Shown here: positions 7,198 to 13,957 of the stretch, piece after piece
How the letters are laid out: each line of letters begins with the position of its first letter
How positions within the stretch are numbered: the first letter of the stretch is position 1
Assembly: GCA_002451015.1 (NCBI GenBank)
Contig: DKBB01000036.1
Location: 221 to 14,641 of the forward strand
DNA: 14,421 bases
Reading direction: 5' to 3'
Source: Acidobacteria bacterium UBA6911
Lineage (GTDB): Bacteria; Acidobacteriota; UBA6911
The notes under the pieces: generated by a model
Seen by the model: only the letters and a program-made list of their open reading frames with translations
What the model was told of the DNA's origin: nothing
The model's database searches: none
Translations under genes and position numbers: made by a program

Positions 7198-7788
7198 TTA
7201 TTCGTAATCCCTGAGATAGTCTGCGACGGACAGATGTCCTTTCTGTCTCGCGAATGATTCGGCCGTGTCCCCGTCCACGTCCTTCACCGATTTATCCGCT
7301 CCGTGCTCCAGCAGGACCTGCACGACTCCCAGCTGTCCCTCGGCGGCCGCGTGCATCAGGGCGGTAAAACGCTCGCTTTGATCCACGGCTTTTGGATCCG
7401 CACCTGATTCCAGTAAAAGCCGGACAGTTTCGACGAACGGGCCCGTGGATGCAAACATCAGGGCCGTTCTGCCGTTGGAATCGCGCACGTCGACTTCAGC
7501 CCCTTTTTCTATCAGCATCCTGCAGAGTTCCGTGTGTCCGTTGAATCCGGCCAGCATGAGCAAGGATCTTTTGTCTATATCGAGTCTGTTGACATCAAAG
7601 CCCTCATCCAGAAAGCCTCTGACTGTTGCAATATCCCCCTGCAGGGCTGCGTCATAAATATTGTCCGGGTTCTGGAAAGCCGGGATCGATTTCGTTTTGG
7701 GCGCGGCGTTCTGTTCGGCCGGATCCGGTTGCTCGCTGCAACCGGCGACGAGCACCAGAAGAAAAAATACCATGTGCCTGGTTTTCAT
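7198..7788 (-). CDS. Ankyrin-repeat lipoprotein
   Basis: The product has 196 residues, with ATG at 7788 and GAGGGG (7794-7799) five bases ahead. A short lipoprotein signal, MKTRHMVFFLLVLVAGC, puts the lipidated Cys at 17. After a Pro/Ala-rich linker come about five ankyrin repeats from residue 44 to the end: DAALQGDIATVRGFLDEG, LLMLAGFNGHTELCRMLIEKG, TALMFASTGPFVETVRLLLESG, TALMHAAAEGQLGVVQVLLEHG, and the cap TAESFARQKGHLSVADYL. Ankyrin stacks bind other proteins. With the lipobox, this one would be anchored in an envelope membrane facing the periplasm. Known periplasmic ankyrin proteins include AnkB of Pseudomonas, needed for catalase activity, but nothing here shows such a partner. It is convergent with the SDR gene across 91 bases in which I see no clear terminator. 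Confidence 0.88.
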   Translation of the reverse strand: MKTRHMVFFLLVLVAGCSEQPDPAEQNAAPKTKSIPAFQNPDNIYDAALQGDIATVRGFLDEGFDVNRLDIDKRSLLMLAGFNGHTELCRMLIEKGAEVDVRDSNGRTALMFASTGPFVETVRLLLESGADPKAVDQSERFTALMHAAAEGQLGVVQVLLEHGADKSVKDVDGDTAESFARQKGHLSVADYLRDYE

Positions 7789-8134
7789 AATTTCCCCTCA
7801 AGAATCCTTTAACCTGTTCACATTAATACGACTCCGACGATACACGCGCGCCCGTAAACCATACCCGGGGCGCGGTGCATATCAGGGCACTGCAAATTCC
7901 GGGTTTCGGAATCATTGTTCCACGCCTTTGCCTGGCTGCATTTTTGTTCCGCATTTAAAATGCAAAGGATGCCGTATTCACCCAAACTTCTGCAATGAAA
8001 CCCGCCGGTGTTCATAATGCATTCAGCAATAAATTAACCGGATGCTATCCAAGCATGCTGCTGTTTGCAAAATAAAAATCAAATCAACCGGCATCCCATT
8101 TATTGTCCGGTATGCGCTGAAACGGTTAAATTTT

Positions 8135-8150
8135 TGTTACCGTTACGTAC
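8135..8150 (+). promoter_or_regulatory. GTTAC-N-GTTAC direct-repeat element, copy upstream of the transporter fusion
   Basis: TGTTACCGTTACGTAC contains two GTTAC words six bases apart. A copy identical in 15 of 16 bases lies upstream of the wHTH-TolB-TPR gene (12220-12235), in the same orientation relative to its gene. Here it ends 151 bases before the transporter start and 21 bases before the -10-like TATTAT. I infer a regulator-binding site. Confidence 0.5.
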
Positions 8151-8286
8151 TTCATGGCTGTAGATGACAAGTATTATGATTCGAATGTCGTGGAGGATCC
8201 GTTCCGTAAAGATCGGGAAAAGGTTCTTACTCCCGGCTACATTTTTGACAAGGCCTCAGGTTCTCGACAGGGACCGGTATCCGGGC

Positions 8287-8292
8287 AGGGGA
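8287..8292 (+). promoter_or_regulatory. ribosome binding site deciding the transporter-fusion start
   Basis: AGGGGA lies nine bases before the ATG at 8302. The 46 codons that could be added upstream (from 8164) give an Arg-rich stretch unlike a transporter N-terminus, so 8302 is preferred. Confidence 0.6.
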
Positions 8293-8301
8293 TGCAGGAC
8301 C

Positions 8302-10455
8302 ATGAAAAACCTCAGCCTCTCGGCAAAAATAATGATAGGGCTTGTCCTCGGCATACTTACAGGCCTTTTCTTCGGGGAAAGAGCTGGGTTTCTCGGTATG
8401 GCGGGCCAGGCATTCCTGCTCCTGCTGCAGATGACGGTTCTCCCCTACATTGTCATTGCGCTGATCAAGGGGATCGGCGGCATGGATTTCAAGGTGGCGT
8501 GGACGCTTGCACGCAAAGCCGGGATCGTCCTTCTCGTCATTTGGATTTTGACCCTGTGCGTCATCCTTCTCTTTCCCCTTTCCTTCCCGGAGTGGGAATC
8601 CGCCTCGTTCTTCAGCCGCACCCTGGTCGAGTCCTCGGGGGAATTCGACTTCATCTCCATGTTCATTCCTGCCAATCCCTTTGGCGCACTGGCGGAAAAT
8701 GCCGTGCCCGCGGCGGTTTTTTTCAGCGTCGCGCTTGGGATCGCCCTGATCGGGATCGGGAATAAAAAGGACCTGCTGGCTGTTCTGGATACGCTCGGCG
8801 AAGCGCTCGGCCGCATCTCCACTTTTGTAGTCCGGCTCGCGCCTTACGGGGTATTCGCGCTTTTGGCCCATGCCTCCGGCACAATTGAATTCTCCCAGTT
8901 GCAGGGACTCCAGGTCTACGTCGCCACCTATCTGGCCGGCGCAGCGATCATCATTTTCTGGATTATGCCGGGCCTTATAATGACCCTGACCCCGATCGGT
9001 TACAAAAGCGTCATCCGGCGGCTTCGGGATGCCCTGGTAACGGGGTTTGCCACGGGGAACCTGTTCGTTGTGCTTCCAATTCTGGCGAAAAGAAGCAAAG
9101 AGCTCCTTCAAAAAATAGAGGGTACCCCCGAAGAGGCTTCAAAAACAGTGGATGTTATTGCACCCACCGCCTTCACCTTCCCTTCCGCCGGCAAGCTTCT
9201 GTGCCTCGGATTCGTGCTGTTTGCCGGTTGGATGACGGGCTTTCCTATACCGTTCAGCAAGTACTTCCTGTTTGCCGTTGCGGGATTTTTCACATGGTTC
9301 GGCAGCACGCTCGTGTCTGTTCCATTCATGCTGGACACATTCAGAATTCCTTCCGACGCTTTCCAGATATTTCTCATTGTCGACAATATTTTCGGCAGAT
9401 TCGGAGTCACGGTAGGTGTGATCCACATCGCAACCCTTTCTGTTCTGGGCTCCGCTGCCGTCGCCGGAGCTGTTCGCCTGCGTCCCCTCAGGATTGCACG
9501 GTACCTGGTTTTGACCGTACTCATCGTCACCGGTGTATTTACGGGAATACGGATGGTCTTTACCGCTATCGGGACAGACGTCAATCAGTATGAACTCTTC
9601 GTGAAACGCTCCTATCTCTTTGAATCCGTCGAACACCGCGTCGCGGAACTGTCCGACCTCGATTCCAATTTGTCGAAACAATACCATTCCGCCCTCACGC
9701 GCATCCGGGCGACAGGGACCATTCGGGTCGGATATACGAAAGACGCCCTCCCTTGGGCGTTTATGAACGACAAGGGCGAACTGGTGGGACTGGATGTCGA
9801 GCTGCTCCATACACTGGCACGGGAACTGGAAGCAAAAATTGTTTTTGTCCGGATCGAGCAGGAAAAAGCGCCGGGTCTTCTAAACGGAGGCGTCCTTGAC
9901 ATACTGATTGGAGGACAGGTTACAAACACCGCAGATCTGGATAAAGTGACCTTCAGCGCGCCGTACCTGGACAAGACGTGGGCATTCATTGTCGAGGATT
10001 ACAGGCGCGAGGATTTCAACACCGAAGAAGCGCTCCGCGCACAGTCGAACCTGAAAATCGGGATTACGGGAAACAGATACTTTGTAGACAGACTTCAGAA
10101 ATACCTTCCAGATGCCGAAATCGTTCCGCTTGAATCCCCACGACAGTTTTTCCGCGCGGAGAAAGGCGCCATGGACGCGCTTTTGCTTAACGCCGAGGCG
10201 GGGTCGTCATGGTGCCTGATCTATCCGCAATACACCGTCGCAGTTCCGCATCCCGTTGTCAGGACGGTACCGATGGCTTTTACGCTGGCTTTCGGCGACA
10301 ACGAAACGGCGGAACTCCTAAACTCCTGGATCGAGCTGAAGAAGAGGGACGGGACCATCTCGGACCTCTTCGACTACTGGATTGCCGGAAAGAATAGGAA
10401 CAGAGGGGGCGAAAGATGGAGCGTCATCCGCGACGTGCTTGGATGGGTCGATTGA
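8302..10455 (+). CDS. DAACS-type symporter fused to a family 3 periplasmic solute-binding domain
   Basis: This 717-residue membrane protein has two parts. Residues about 1-395 resemble the dicarboxylate/amino acid:cation symporter family (SDF). Hydrophobic segments occur near 8-25, 33-58, 72-93, 126-152, 175-192, 203-230, 290-313 and 353-390, with hairpin-like segments near 245-262 and 321-345. An extra helix at about 401-423 follows. It should carry the C-terminus to the periplasm, since DAACS proteins end in the cytoplasm. Residues about 468-697 are a solute-binding domain of family 3: TGTIRVGYTKDALPWAF at its start, LVGLDVELLHTLARELEAKI, LDILIGGQ, and the closing ELLNSWIELKKRDGTISDLFDYW. 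The canonical DAACS substrate motifs are degenerate: the serine-rich hairpin is TGFATGNLFVVLP, NMDGT is replaced by TFPSAGK, and helix 8 reads VDNIFGRFGVTVG. A tethered receptor feeding a secondary transporter is the natural reading. Substrate and even transport activity are unproven. Confidence 0.85.
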   Translation: MKNLSLSAKIMIGLVLGILTGLFFGERAGFLGMAGQAFLLLLQMTVLPYIVIALIKGIGGMDFKVAWTLARKAGIVLLVIWILTLCVILLFPLSFPEWESASFFSRTLVESSGEFDFISMFIPANPFGALAENAVPAAVFFSVALGIALIGIGNKKDLLAVLDTLGEALGRISTFVVRLAPYGVFALLAHASGTIEFSQLQGLQVYVATYLAGAAIIIFWIMPGLIMTLTPIGYKSVIRRLRDALVTGFATGNLFVVLPILAKRSKELLQKIEGTPEEASKTVDVIAPTAFTFPSAGKLLCLGFVLFAGWMTGFPIPFSKYFLFAVAGFFTWFGSTLVSVPFMLDTFRIPSDAFQIFLIVDNIFGRFGVTVGVIHIATLSVLGSAAVAGAVRLRPLRIARYLVLTVLIVTGVFTGIRMVFTAIGTDVNQYELFVKRSYLFESVEHRVAELSDLDSNLSKQYHSALTRIRATGTIRVGYTKDALPWAFMNDKGELVGLDVELLHTLARELEAKIVFVRIEQEKAPGLLNGGVLDILIGGQVTNTADLDKVTFSAPYLDKTWAFIVEDYRREDFNTEEALRAQSNLKIGITGNRYFVDRLQKYLPDAEIVPLESPRQFFRAEKGAMDALLLNAEAGSSWCLIYPQYTVAVPHPVVRTVPMAFTLAFGDNETAELLNSWIELKKRDGTISDLFDYWIAGKNRNRGGERWSVIRDVLGWVD

Positions 10456-10574
10456 CAGAAACTTATTCCTCCCGCTGAACCGGGCAGCAAGCCGGAACCC
10501 TGCTTTGGCTTCAGATTTTCCTTTCCCCAGATAAAACTGCCGACTGCAACGAATGCCTGGTTAACCCGCATTTC

Positions 10575-12164
10575 TCACAATCCGGCTTTTTTCAATCCCC
10601 GGAGTATTTTATCCACAAGGGAATCCACCTTAATGTAATGTCCGAGCAGTTTGCGTCCCCGATCCTTAAAGTCCGGAATCAGCTTCAAGATTTCCTGAAC
10701 GGCGTCTTTTGCCTCATCCGTTCTGCCCATCTGGCCGAGGGCGGCTGCACGGAGGAGCGGGTCCATGTACAGAGAAGGATAATTGAATCTCAGGGCTTCT
10801 GAAAGGGCATTTTCATAGTCCTTCTGCCGGTAGAAATTCAGAAAAGTGGCAAGGTGGAACCAGGTCGGGTGATAGGGATTCAACCGTATCCCTTTATTTA
10901 AAAGAGACAAGCCGCGTTCCCATTCGCCGAAAAGCATCAGATGCCAGCCGGCGACCCCGACCGTATAGGGAGAATTCGGGTTCAGGTCAAGGATCTCCTC
11001 CACCTGCTGCAGGTATAACTCTTTGTCGCCCCGATGAAAATACACAAGGCTGAGCGCGTCGTGCGCGAATTGATTGTCCGGCGCCAGTGCCACCCCCTTA
11101 TTGGCATACAGATAGGCCTGTTTCAGGGCCCCCTTGATTTTGCGGAATCCAAGCGCGTAATTGTCGGCATGCAGATGCCCCAGCATCGCCCAGGCCAGTC
11201 CATAGTCCGGCTCTTTCTCCACGGCGGCTTCAAGGCCCTTGAGAGCCTCTTCAAACGCTTCCGGCGTTAACTGGGTTTCGTAATGGTAAAACCGGAGTAC
11301 GGCATCGTATGCCTGAAAATCTTCAGGAGATTTCCGGCGGGATTCCCTGGAGAGTCTGCGCGTTATCAGCCCATACTGGTCGGCGATGATGCCGACGATG
11401 CTGTGTGTGATTTCCTCCTGCAGAACGATGAAATCGGTCGCAGTCTGATTGCGTCTGTAATCCTTTGCCCAGACCTGCTTGCAGTTGTCGGAATCGATCA
11501 ACCGGACCGAAATCTTAATCGTTTTATTGCTTTTTCTACCGCTCCCAATCAACAGGAACCGGGCGCCGAGAGCTTTCCCGATTTCTCCGGGATCCAATAC
11601 CCTGCCCTTGAAATGCATGGTGGACTGGGAAGCAATGACGGGAAAATCCTGGAACCGGGAAAGCTCGTTCGTCAACTCTTCCGTCAGGCCGTTCATGAAA
11701 TAATCCTGCCCGTCGTCACCGGAAAGATTTTCCAGAGGCATGACAGCAATGCAGGGGCCTTCCATATAGCCGTTGTCGCTTTGCCCTGAAATGGGGTTCT
11801 GCTTCGATACGGGCCGTTCGGTAACAGGTATGAATTCGGGGACATAACTGCCTTTGGGGATCTTTATGCGTACCGGATCGTTTCTCCCTTCCGTCAGGTA
11901 ATAGTATTCCAGTGCCCTGCGCAGACGGCCGGCCTCGACGCGAACAATCGGATCCACTTGCGGATCAAATTCCTCCCTCCTTCCATAGACATTGAGCGCA
12001 ACCGTATATCCCTTGATTTGTGAAGACCGGTTTTGAAGAGTTTCACGCACAACAAAGCGAAGAAAATCCTTCTGTTTCTGGGATCCCTTGAAGGCAGGGC
12101 TTTGAAGGATTCGATCCAGGCAATGCCGGATTGTTTTGACGGATGTTCTGCGATTCGAGGTCAT
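10575..12164 (-). CDS. Winged-helix / TolB-like / TPR regulator-like protein
   Basis: The product has 529 residues. An in-frame TAG two codons upstream fixes the longest start at 12164, and no Shine-Dalgarno sequence is visible before it. Residues 10-112 form the N-terminal domain common in proteins loosely annotated as adenylate cyclase or TolB-like. FLRFVVRETLQNRSSQIKGY precedes FDPQVDPIVRVEAGRLRRAL and a wing VRIKIPKGSYVPEF, which resembles an OmpR-type winged helix. Residues about 137-255 are a TolB-N/FlgO-like domain (IAVMPLENLSGDDGQDYF, GLTEELTNELSRF, ARFLLIGSGRK). Residues about 285-505 are TPR-like helix pairs, for example LEAAVEKEPDYGLAWAMLGHLHAD and NKGIRLNPYHPTWFHLATFL. No cyclase domain, receiver domain or membrane helix is seen, so it is probably a soluble one-component regulator. 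It is convergent with the transporter fusion and shares the GTTAC element with it. Its partner or ligand is unknown. Confidence 0.83.
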   Translation of the reverse strand: MTSNRRTSVKTIRHCLDRILQSPAFKGSQKQKDFLRFVVRETLQNRSSQIKGYTVALNVYGRREEFDPQVDPIVRVEAGRLRRALEYYYLTEGRNDPVRIKIPKGSYVPEFIPVTERPVSKQNPISGQSDNGYMEGPCIAVMPLENLSGDDGQDYFMNGLTEELTNELSRFQDFPVIASQSTMHFKGRVLDPGEIGKALGARFLLIGSGRKSNKTIKISVRLIDSDNCKQVWAKDYRRNQTATDFIVLQEEITHSIVGIIADQYGLITRRLSRESRRKSPEDFQAYDAVLRFYHYETQLTPEAFEEALKGLEAAVEKEPDYGLAWAMLGHLHADNYALGFRKIKGALKQAYLYANKGVALAPDNQFAHDALSLVYFHRGDKELYLQQVEEILDLNPNSPYTVGVAGWHLMLFGEWERGLSLLNKGIRLNPYHPTWFHLATFLNFYRQKDYENALSEALRFNYPSLYMDPLLRAAALGQMGRTDEAKDAVQEILKLIPDFKDRGRKLLGHYIKVDSLVDKILRGLKKAGL

Positions 12165-12219
12165 TGTCTAATGCTTGATTGTGGTTACAGTTTTCAGTTA
12201 AGCGGGGTAGCCACCACAT

Positions 12220-12235
12220 GTACGTAACAGTAACA
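12220..12235 (-). promoter_or_regulatory. GTTAC-N-GTTAC direct-repeat element, copy upstream of the regulator gene
   Basis: Read on the minus strand, TGTTACTGTTACGTAC ends 55 bases before the regulator ATG at 12164. It differs from the copy at 8135-8150 only at the base between the two GTTAC words (T for C). Its position suggests autoregulation. It also lies in the divergent region that serves the rightward genes. Confidence 0.5.
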
Positions 12236-12270
12236 TACCTTATCAAAACCCTGCATATAGGACAAGGTAT
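12235..12270. repeat. 7-bp inverted repeat in the regulator/rightward-operon promoter region
   Basis: ATACCTT (12235-12241) and AAGGTAT (12264-12270) are perfect inverse complements, 22 bases apart. They lie directly beside the GTTAC element and ahead of a strong -10. They could be two arms of an operator or arise by chance. Confidence 0.35.
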
Positions 12271-12300
12271 TAAGCGGACGAGACTTAGGGTCTCTATAAT
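12270..12300 (+). promoter_or_regulatory. candidate promoter with long spacer and dyad, rightward operon
   Basis: A consensus -10, TATAAT (12295-12300), lies 53 bases before the 80-residue gene. A -35-like TTAAGC (12270-12275) gives a 19-base spacer. That spacer contains the dyad GAGAC-TTAGG-GTCTC (12280-12294), touching the -10. A stretched spacer holding a dyad is the layout of MerR-type promoters. The -35 is weak, so this is a suggestion only. Confidence 0.45.
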
Positions 12301-12352
12301 GCAAAAGATCCGGAATTATGAATCTGGACGATAGCTCATTGCCTTATGCGTG

Positions 12353-12595
12353 ATGAAAAGCAAATCACTGTATGTTTATGAACGGTTTCCGGACAAAATC
12401 CGGGCGATAAAGAGTCTCCTTGCTGAAGATCCTGAGTTCCTGGACCTATGTGAGGATTATCATGACTGTATCCATGCATTACGACACTGGACCTTTTCCA
12501 ATGGCCCGGAATCCGAGTCCAGATTCCACGAATATCTGACACTGGTCCGGGAACTTGAGATGGAGATCATGCAGGTATTGTACGCAAAACCTTAA
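12353..12595 (+). CDS. Small conserved-looking cytoplasmic protein, unknown function
   Basis: The product has 80 residues from the ATG at 12353; a GTG one codon earlier is the alternative. No good Shine-Dalgarno sequence is visible. The protein is mostly helical and acidic, with no signal or membrane segment. Features include YERFPDKIRAIKSLL, EDPEFLDLCEDYHDCIHALRHW and EYLTLVRELEMEIMQVL. This resembles small proteins of about 80 residues that I recall from other Proteobacteria-like genomes near membrane or sulfatase genes, with a conserved LCEDY...AL core and a C-terminal LVRELExEI helix; no function is known to me. Its stop lies 13 bases before the next start, whose ribosome binding site overlaps this stop, so the two are coupled in an operon. 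Helix pattern and context support it as real. Confidence 0.65.
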   Translation: MKSKSLYVYERFPDKIRAIKSLLAEDPEFLDLCEDYHDCIHALRHWTFSNGPESESRFHEYLTLVRELEMEIMQVLYAKP

Positions 12596-12607
12596 GGAGT
12601 CTGGTGA

Positions 12608-12907
12608 ATGCTTCATCTTGTTGATCCGGCGCCTGGTCGACCCCCACTCAAGTGGAGGGAGAAGTGCTTCCGGAACCGCACGGTGGTCTTCGCTGTTTTT
12701 TTCTTTTTTTATACATGGATGCCGTATGCACAGAACAATACGGACAGCGAAGGGAACGGAGACGGGCAGATCCGGGGGCTCTACCGCCCCGCTTCGAAAA
12801 TTATCTTCAGCAAAAACTGGTGGAGCGTCAGCAAATATTATGCGGCCCGGACCGAATCGGGCGACAACACACGCGTTTTCGAATTCGGGTTCGGCGTTAG
12901 TTATTAA
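12608..12907 (+). CDS. Hypothetical small, possibly exported protein
   Basis: The product has 99 residues. AGGAG (12595-12599) lies eight bases before ATG 12608 and overlaps the stop of the previous gene, which is the best argument that it is translated. A basic N-terminus leads to a hydrophobic core VVFAVFFFFYTWMPYAQ (26-42) that could be a signal peptide or a membrane anchor. The remaining 57 residues include FSKNWWSVSKYY and end RVFEFGFGVSY, alternating residues with a terminal aromatic as in the last strand of outer-membrane barrels. It is far too short for a barrel, so it may be a remnant of one or a small periplasmic protein. The 41-residue N-terminus is long and proline/arginine-rich before the hydrophobic core, which is unusual. 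Unrecognised family. Confidence 0.5.
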   Translation: MLHLVDPAPGRPPLKWREKCFRNRTVVFAVFFFFYTWMPYAQNNTDSEGNGDGQIRGLYRPASKIIFSKNWWSVSKYYAARTESGDNTRVFEFGFGVSY

Positions 12908-12974
12908 AATTGTTATTTCTTATTAGAACGGTTGGAATGTAATGGGAATAATGACAAATATAATCGAAGGAAAC

Positions 12975-13817
12975 ATGCCTATATTGCATTTCTGGAATAA
13001 GACATCAATCCTGGTTCTTTTTGCCCTGGTTCTAAGCGGGATTCCAACCGCCTCGCGGGCGGAAGATATCGGTGTGAAAAAAGAGGACTCGAAACCGGTC
13101 GATTTTCAGGTGGGATCGATACGCAACTGGCTTTTTGTGAGCTTTCTTAAGGACGAAGGGGACGATGCGAGTACGTACGGTGCCGAATTTGAAAATTACC
13201 TGACGCTCGGAGGCATGAAGATCAAGAATATTTCCTATTTCGAAGTGGACCGGTATCCGCGCAATGTTCCGGGGCAGCCGCCCGGCAATCCGGAACCGGA
13301 CACCGTCGCCGCCGACGGCATCAACGATCTCCTTGCCGGCTTCTGGTTCTCAAAAAAAAGCGGCCACCACGGAAAGCACCATTTCGCGCCGGGCCTGGCT
13401 CTGCAGTTTCCGACGGCGTCGGACAGCACCCTGGGCAGCGAAAAATGGTCGATGGGGCCGAGTATCGATTACGAATTCAGCAGCGGCAGGCTGTTTGCCG
13501 GGGCTATTGCGCTTCAGCTCTGGTCGTTTGCCGGTAACCCGGAACGCAAAGACGTCTCCATGCTGATGATCAAACCCTTCGTCTACTATTCGATCACGCC
13601 AAACTGGGACCTGACCTATGTTCCCTATGGAGTTTCGGTTTACTGGAACAAGCCGGAGGGTGAAAAGGTGTATTTCCCTTTGGGGGGCGGAATCCAGCGT
13701 GGCATAAGGCTGGGCTCTGTACAGATGAACCTGGGAGGACAGCTCTTTAAAAACGTTGTCCGGCCCACAAAAGGGACCGTGTACGACCTGCGGTTCCTGG
13801 TGGAACTCGCGTTCTAG
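12975..13817 (+). CDS. Outer-membrane beta-barrel protein (phenol-degradation MetA/neuromedin-U-like family)
   Basis: Starts are possible at 12942, 12951 and 12975. I prefer 12975 because AAGGA (12967-12971) precedes it and it gives a normal signal peptide: a short basic start, hydrophobic [14 protein letters not shown], and cleavage near ASRA-ED. The other starts add 8-11 residues. The mature part of about 250 residues alternates as beta strands with glycines and aromatics. The C-terminal half, with [39 protein letters not shown] and a final strand ending LRFLVELAF, matches the pattern of outer-membrane proteins annotated as transporters, neuromedin U or MetA-pathway proteins of phenol degradation. 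Such proteins are thought to admit hydrophobic compounds. A histidine-rich loop (SGHHGKHHF, about residues 129-137) is notable. It lies between small genes and a sulfatase on one strand, so it may serve the same substrate. Confidence 0.78.
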   Translation: MPILHFWNKTSILVLFALVLSGIPTASRAEDIGVKKEDSKPVDFQVGSIRNWLFVSFLKDEGDDASTYGAEFENYLTLGGMKIKNISYFEVDRYPRNVPGQPPGNPEPDTVAADGINDLLAGFWFSKKSGHHGKHHFAPGLALQFPTASDSTLGSEKWSMGPSIDYEFSSGRLFAGAIALQLWSFAGNPERKDVSMLMIKPFVYYSITPNWDLTYVPYGVSVYWNKPEGEKVYFPLGGGIQRGIRLGSVQMNLGGQLFKNVVRPTKGTVYDLRFLVELAF

Positions 13818-13894
13818 GCGAAGTTCCTTTTCTGGATGGATTCGCGTTGAAGCGTCTCTCAAGATACATTCGAGAGAACATGGCGGCGAATAAG

Positions 13895-13913
13895 GCGACC
13901 GGTTATGGGTCGC
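13895..13913. repeat. small hairpin between the beta-barrel and sulfatase genes
   Basis: GCGACC (13895-13900) and GGTCGC (13908-13913) form a 6-bp GC-rich stem with a 7-base loop in the 140-base gap. TCTCTC / GAGAGA (13855-13860 / 13872-13877) makes a second weak dyad. Neither is followed by a T run, so transcription may continue into the sulfatase gene. Confidence 0.35.
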
Positions 13914-13957
13914 ACTCAAGAAATCAGTCATTTTCAGTATGTCAATTAGGAGAAAGT

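Larger units (their letters stand above)
7789..8301. other. divergent intergenic region upstream of the ankyrin lipoprotein and transporter fusion
   Basis: About 510 bases without a credible gene. It ends with the leader of the transporter fusion; the frame is open from 8164, but the coding start is judged to be 8302. It contains the GTTAC direct-repeat element at 8135-8150 and a possible -10, TATTAT (8172-8177), for the transporter. Three AACCG-like words sit upstream: TTAACCG at 8034-8040, TCAACCG at 8084-8090, and the inverted AACGGTTAA at 8121-8129. The middle part (about 7840-8030) shows no structure I can name. Confidence 0.4.

Noticed and set aside
7824..7834. TAATACGACTC, the first 11 bases of the phage T7 promoter
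   Set aside because: The remaining promoter bases (ACTATAG) are absent: the sequence continues CGACGATAC. No vector or phage sequence is nearby, so it is chance.
7661..8017. Open frames in the region upstream of the transporter (7661-8017 + and 7818-8015 -)
   Set aside because: Neither has a ribosome binding site, a domain or plausible composition. One overlaps the start of the ankyrin gene out of frame. I treat the region as non-coding.
8227..9111. Minus-strand open frame of 294 codons
   Set aside because: Antisense to the DAACS half of the transporter fusion. The translation is charged, low-complexity sequence typical of antisense to membrane helices.
12555..12926. Alternative frames (12555-12926 and 12652-12900) over the 99-residue gene
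   Set aside because: They lack ribosome binding sites, and one starts inside the previous gene. The 12608 frame has the AGGAG signal and a hydrophobic core.
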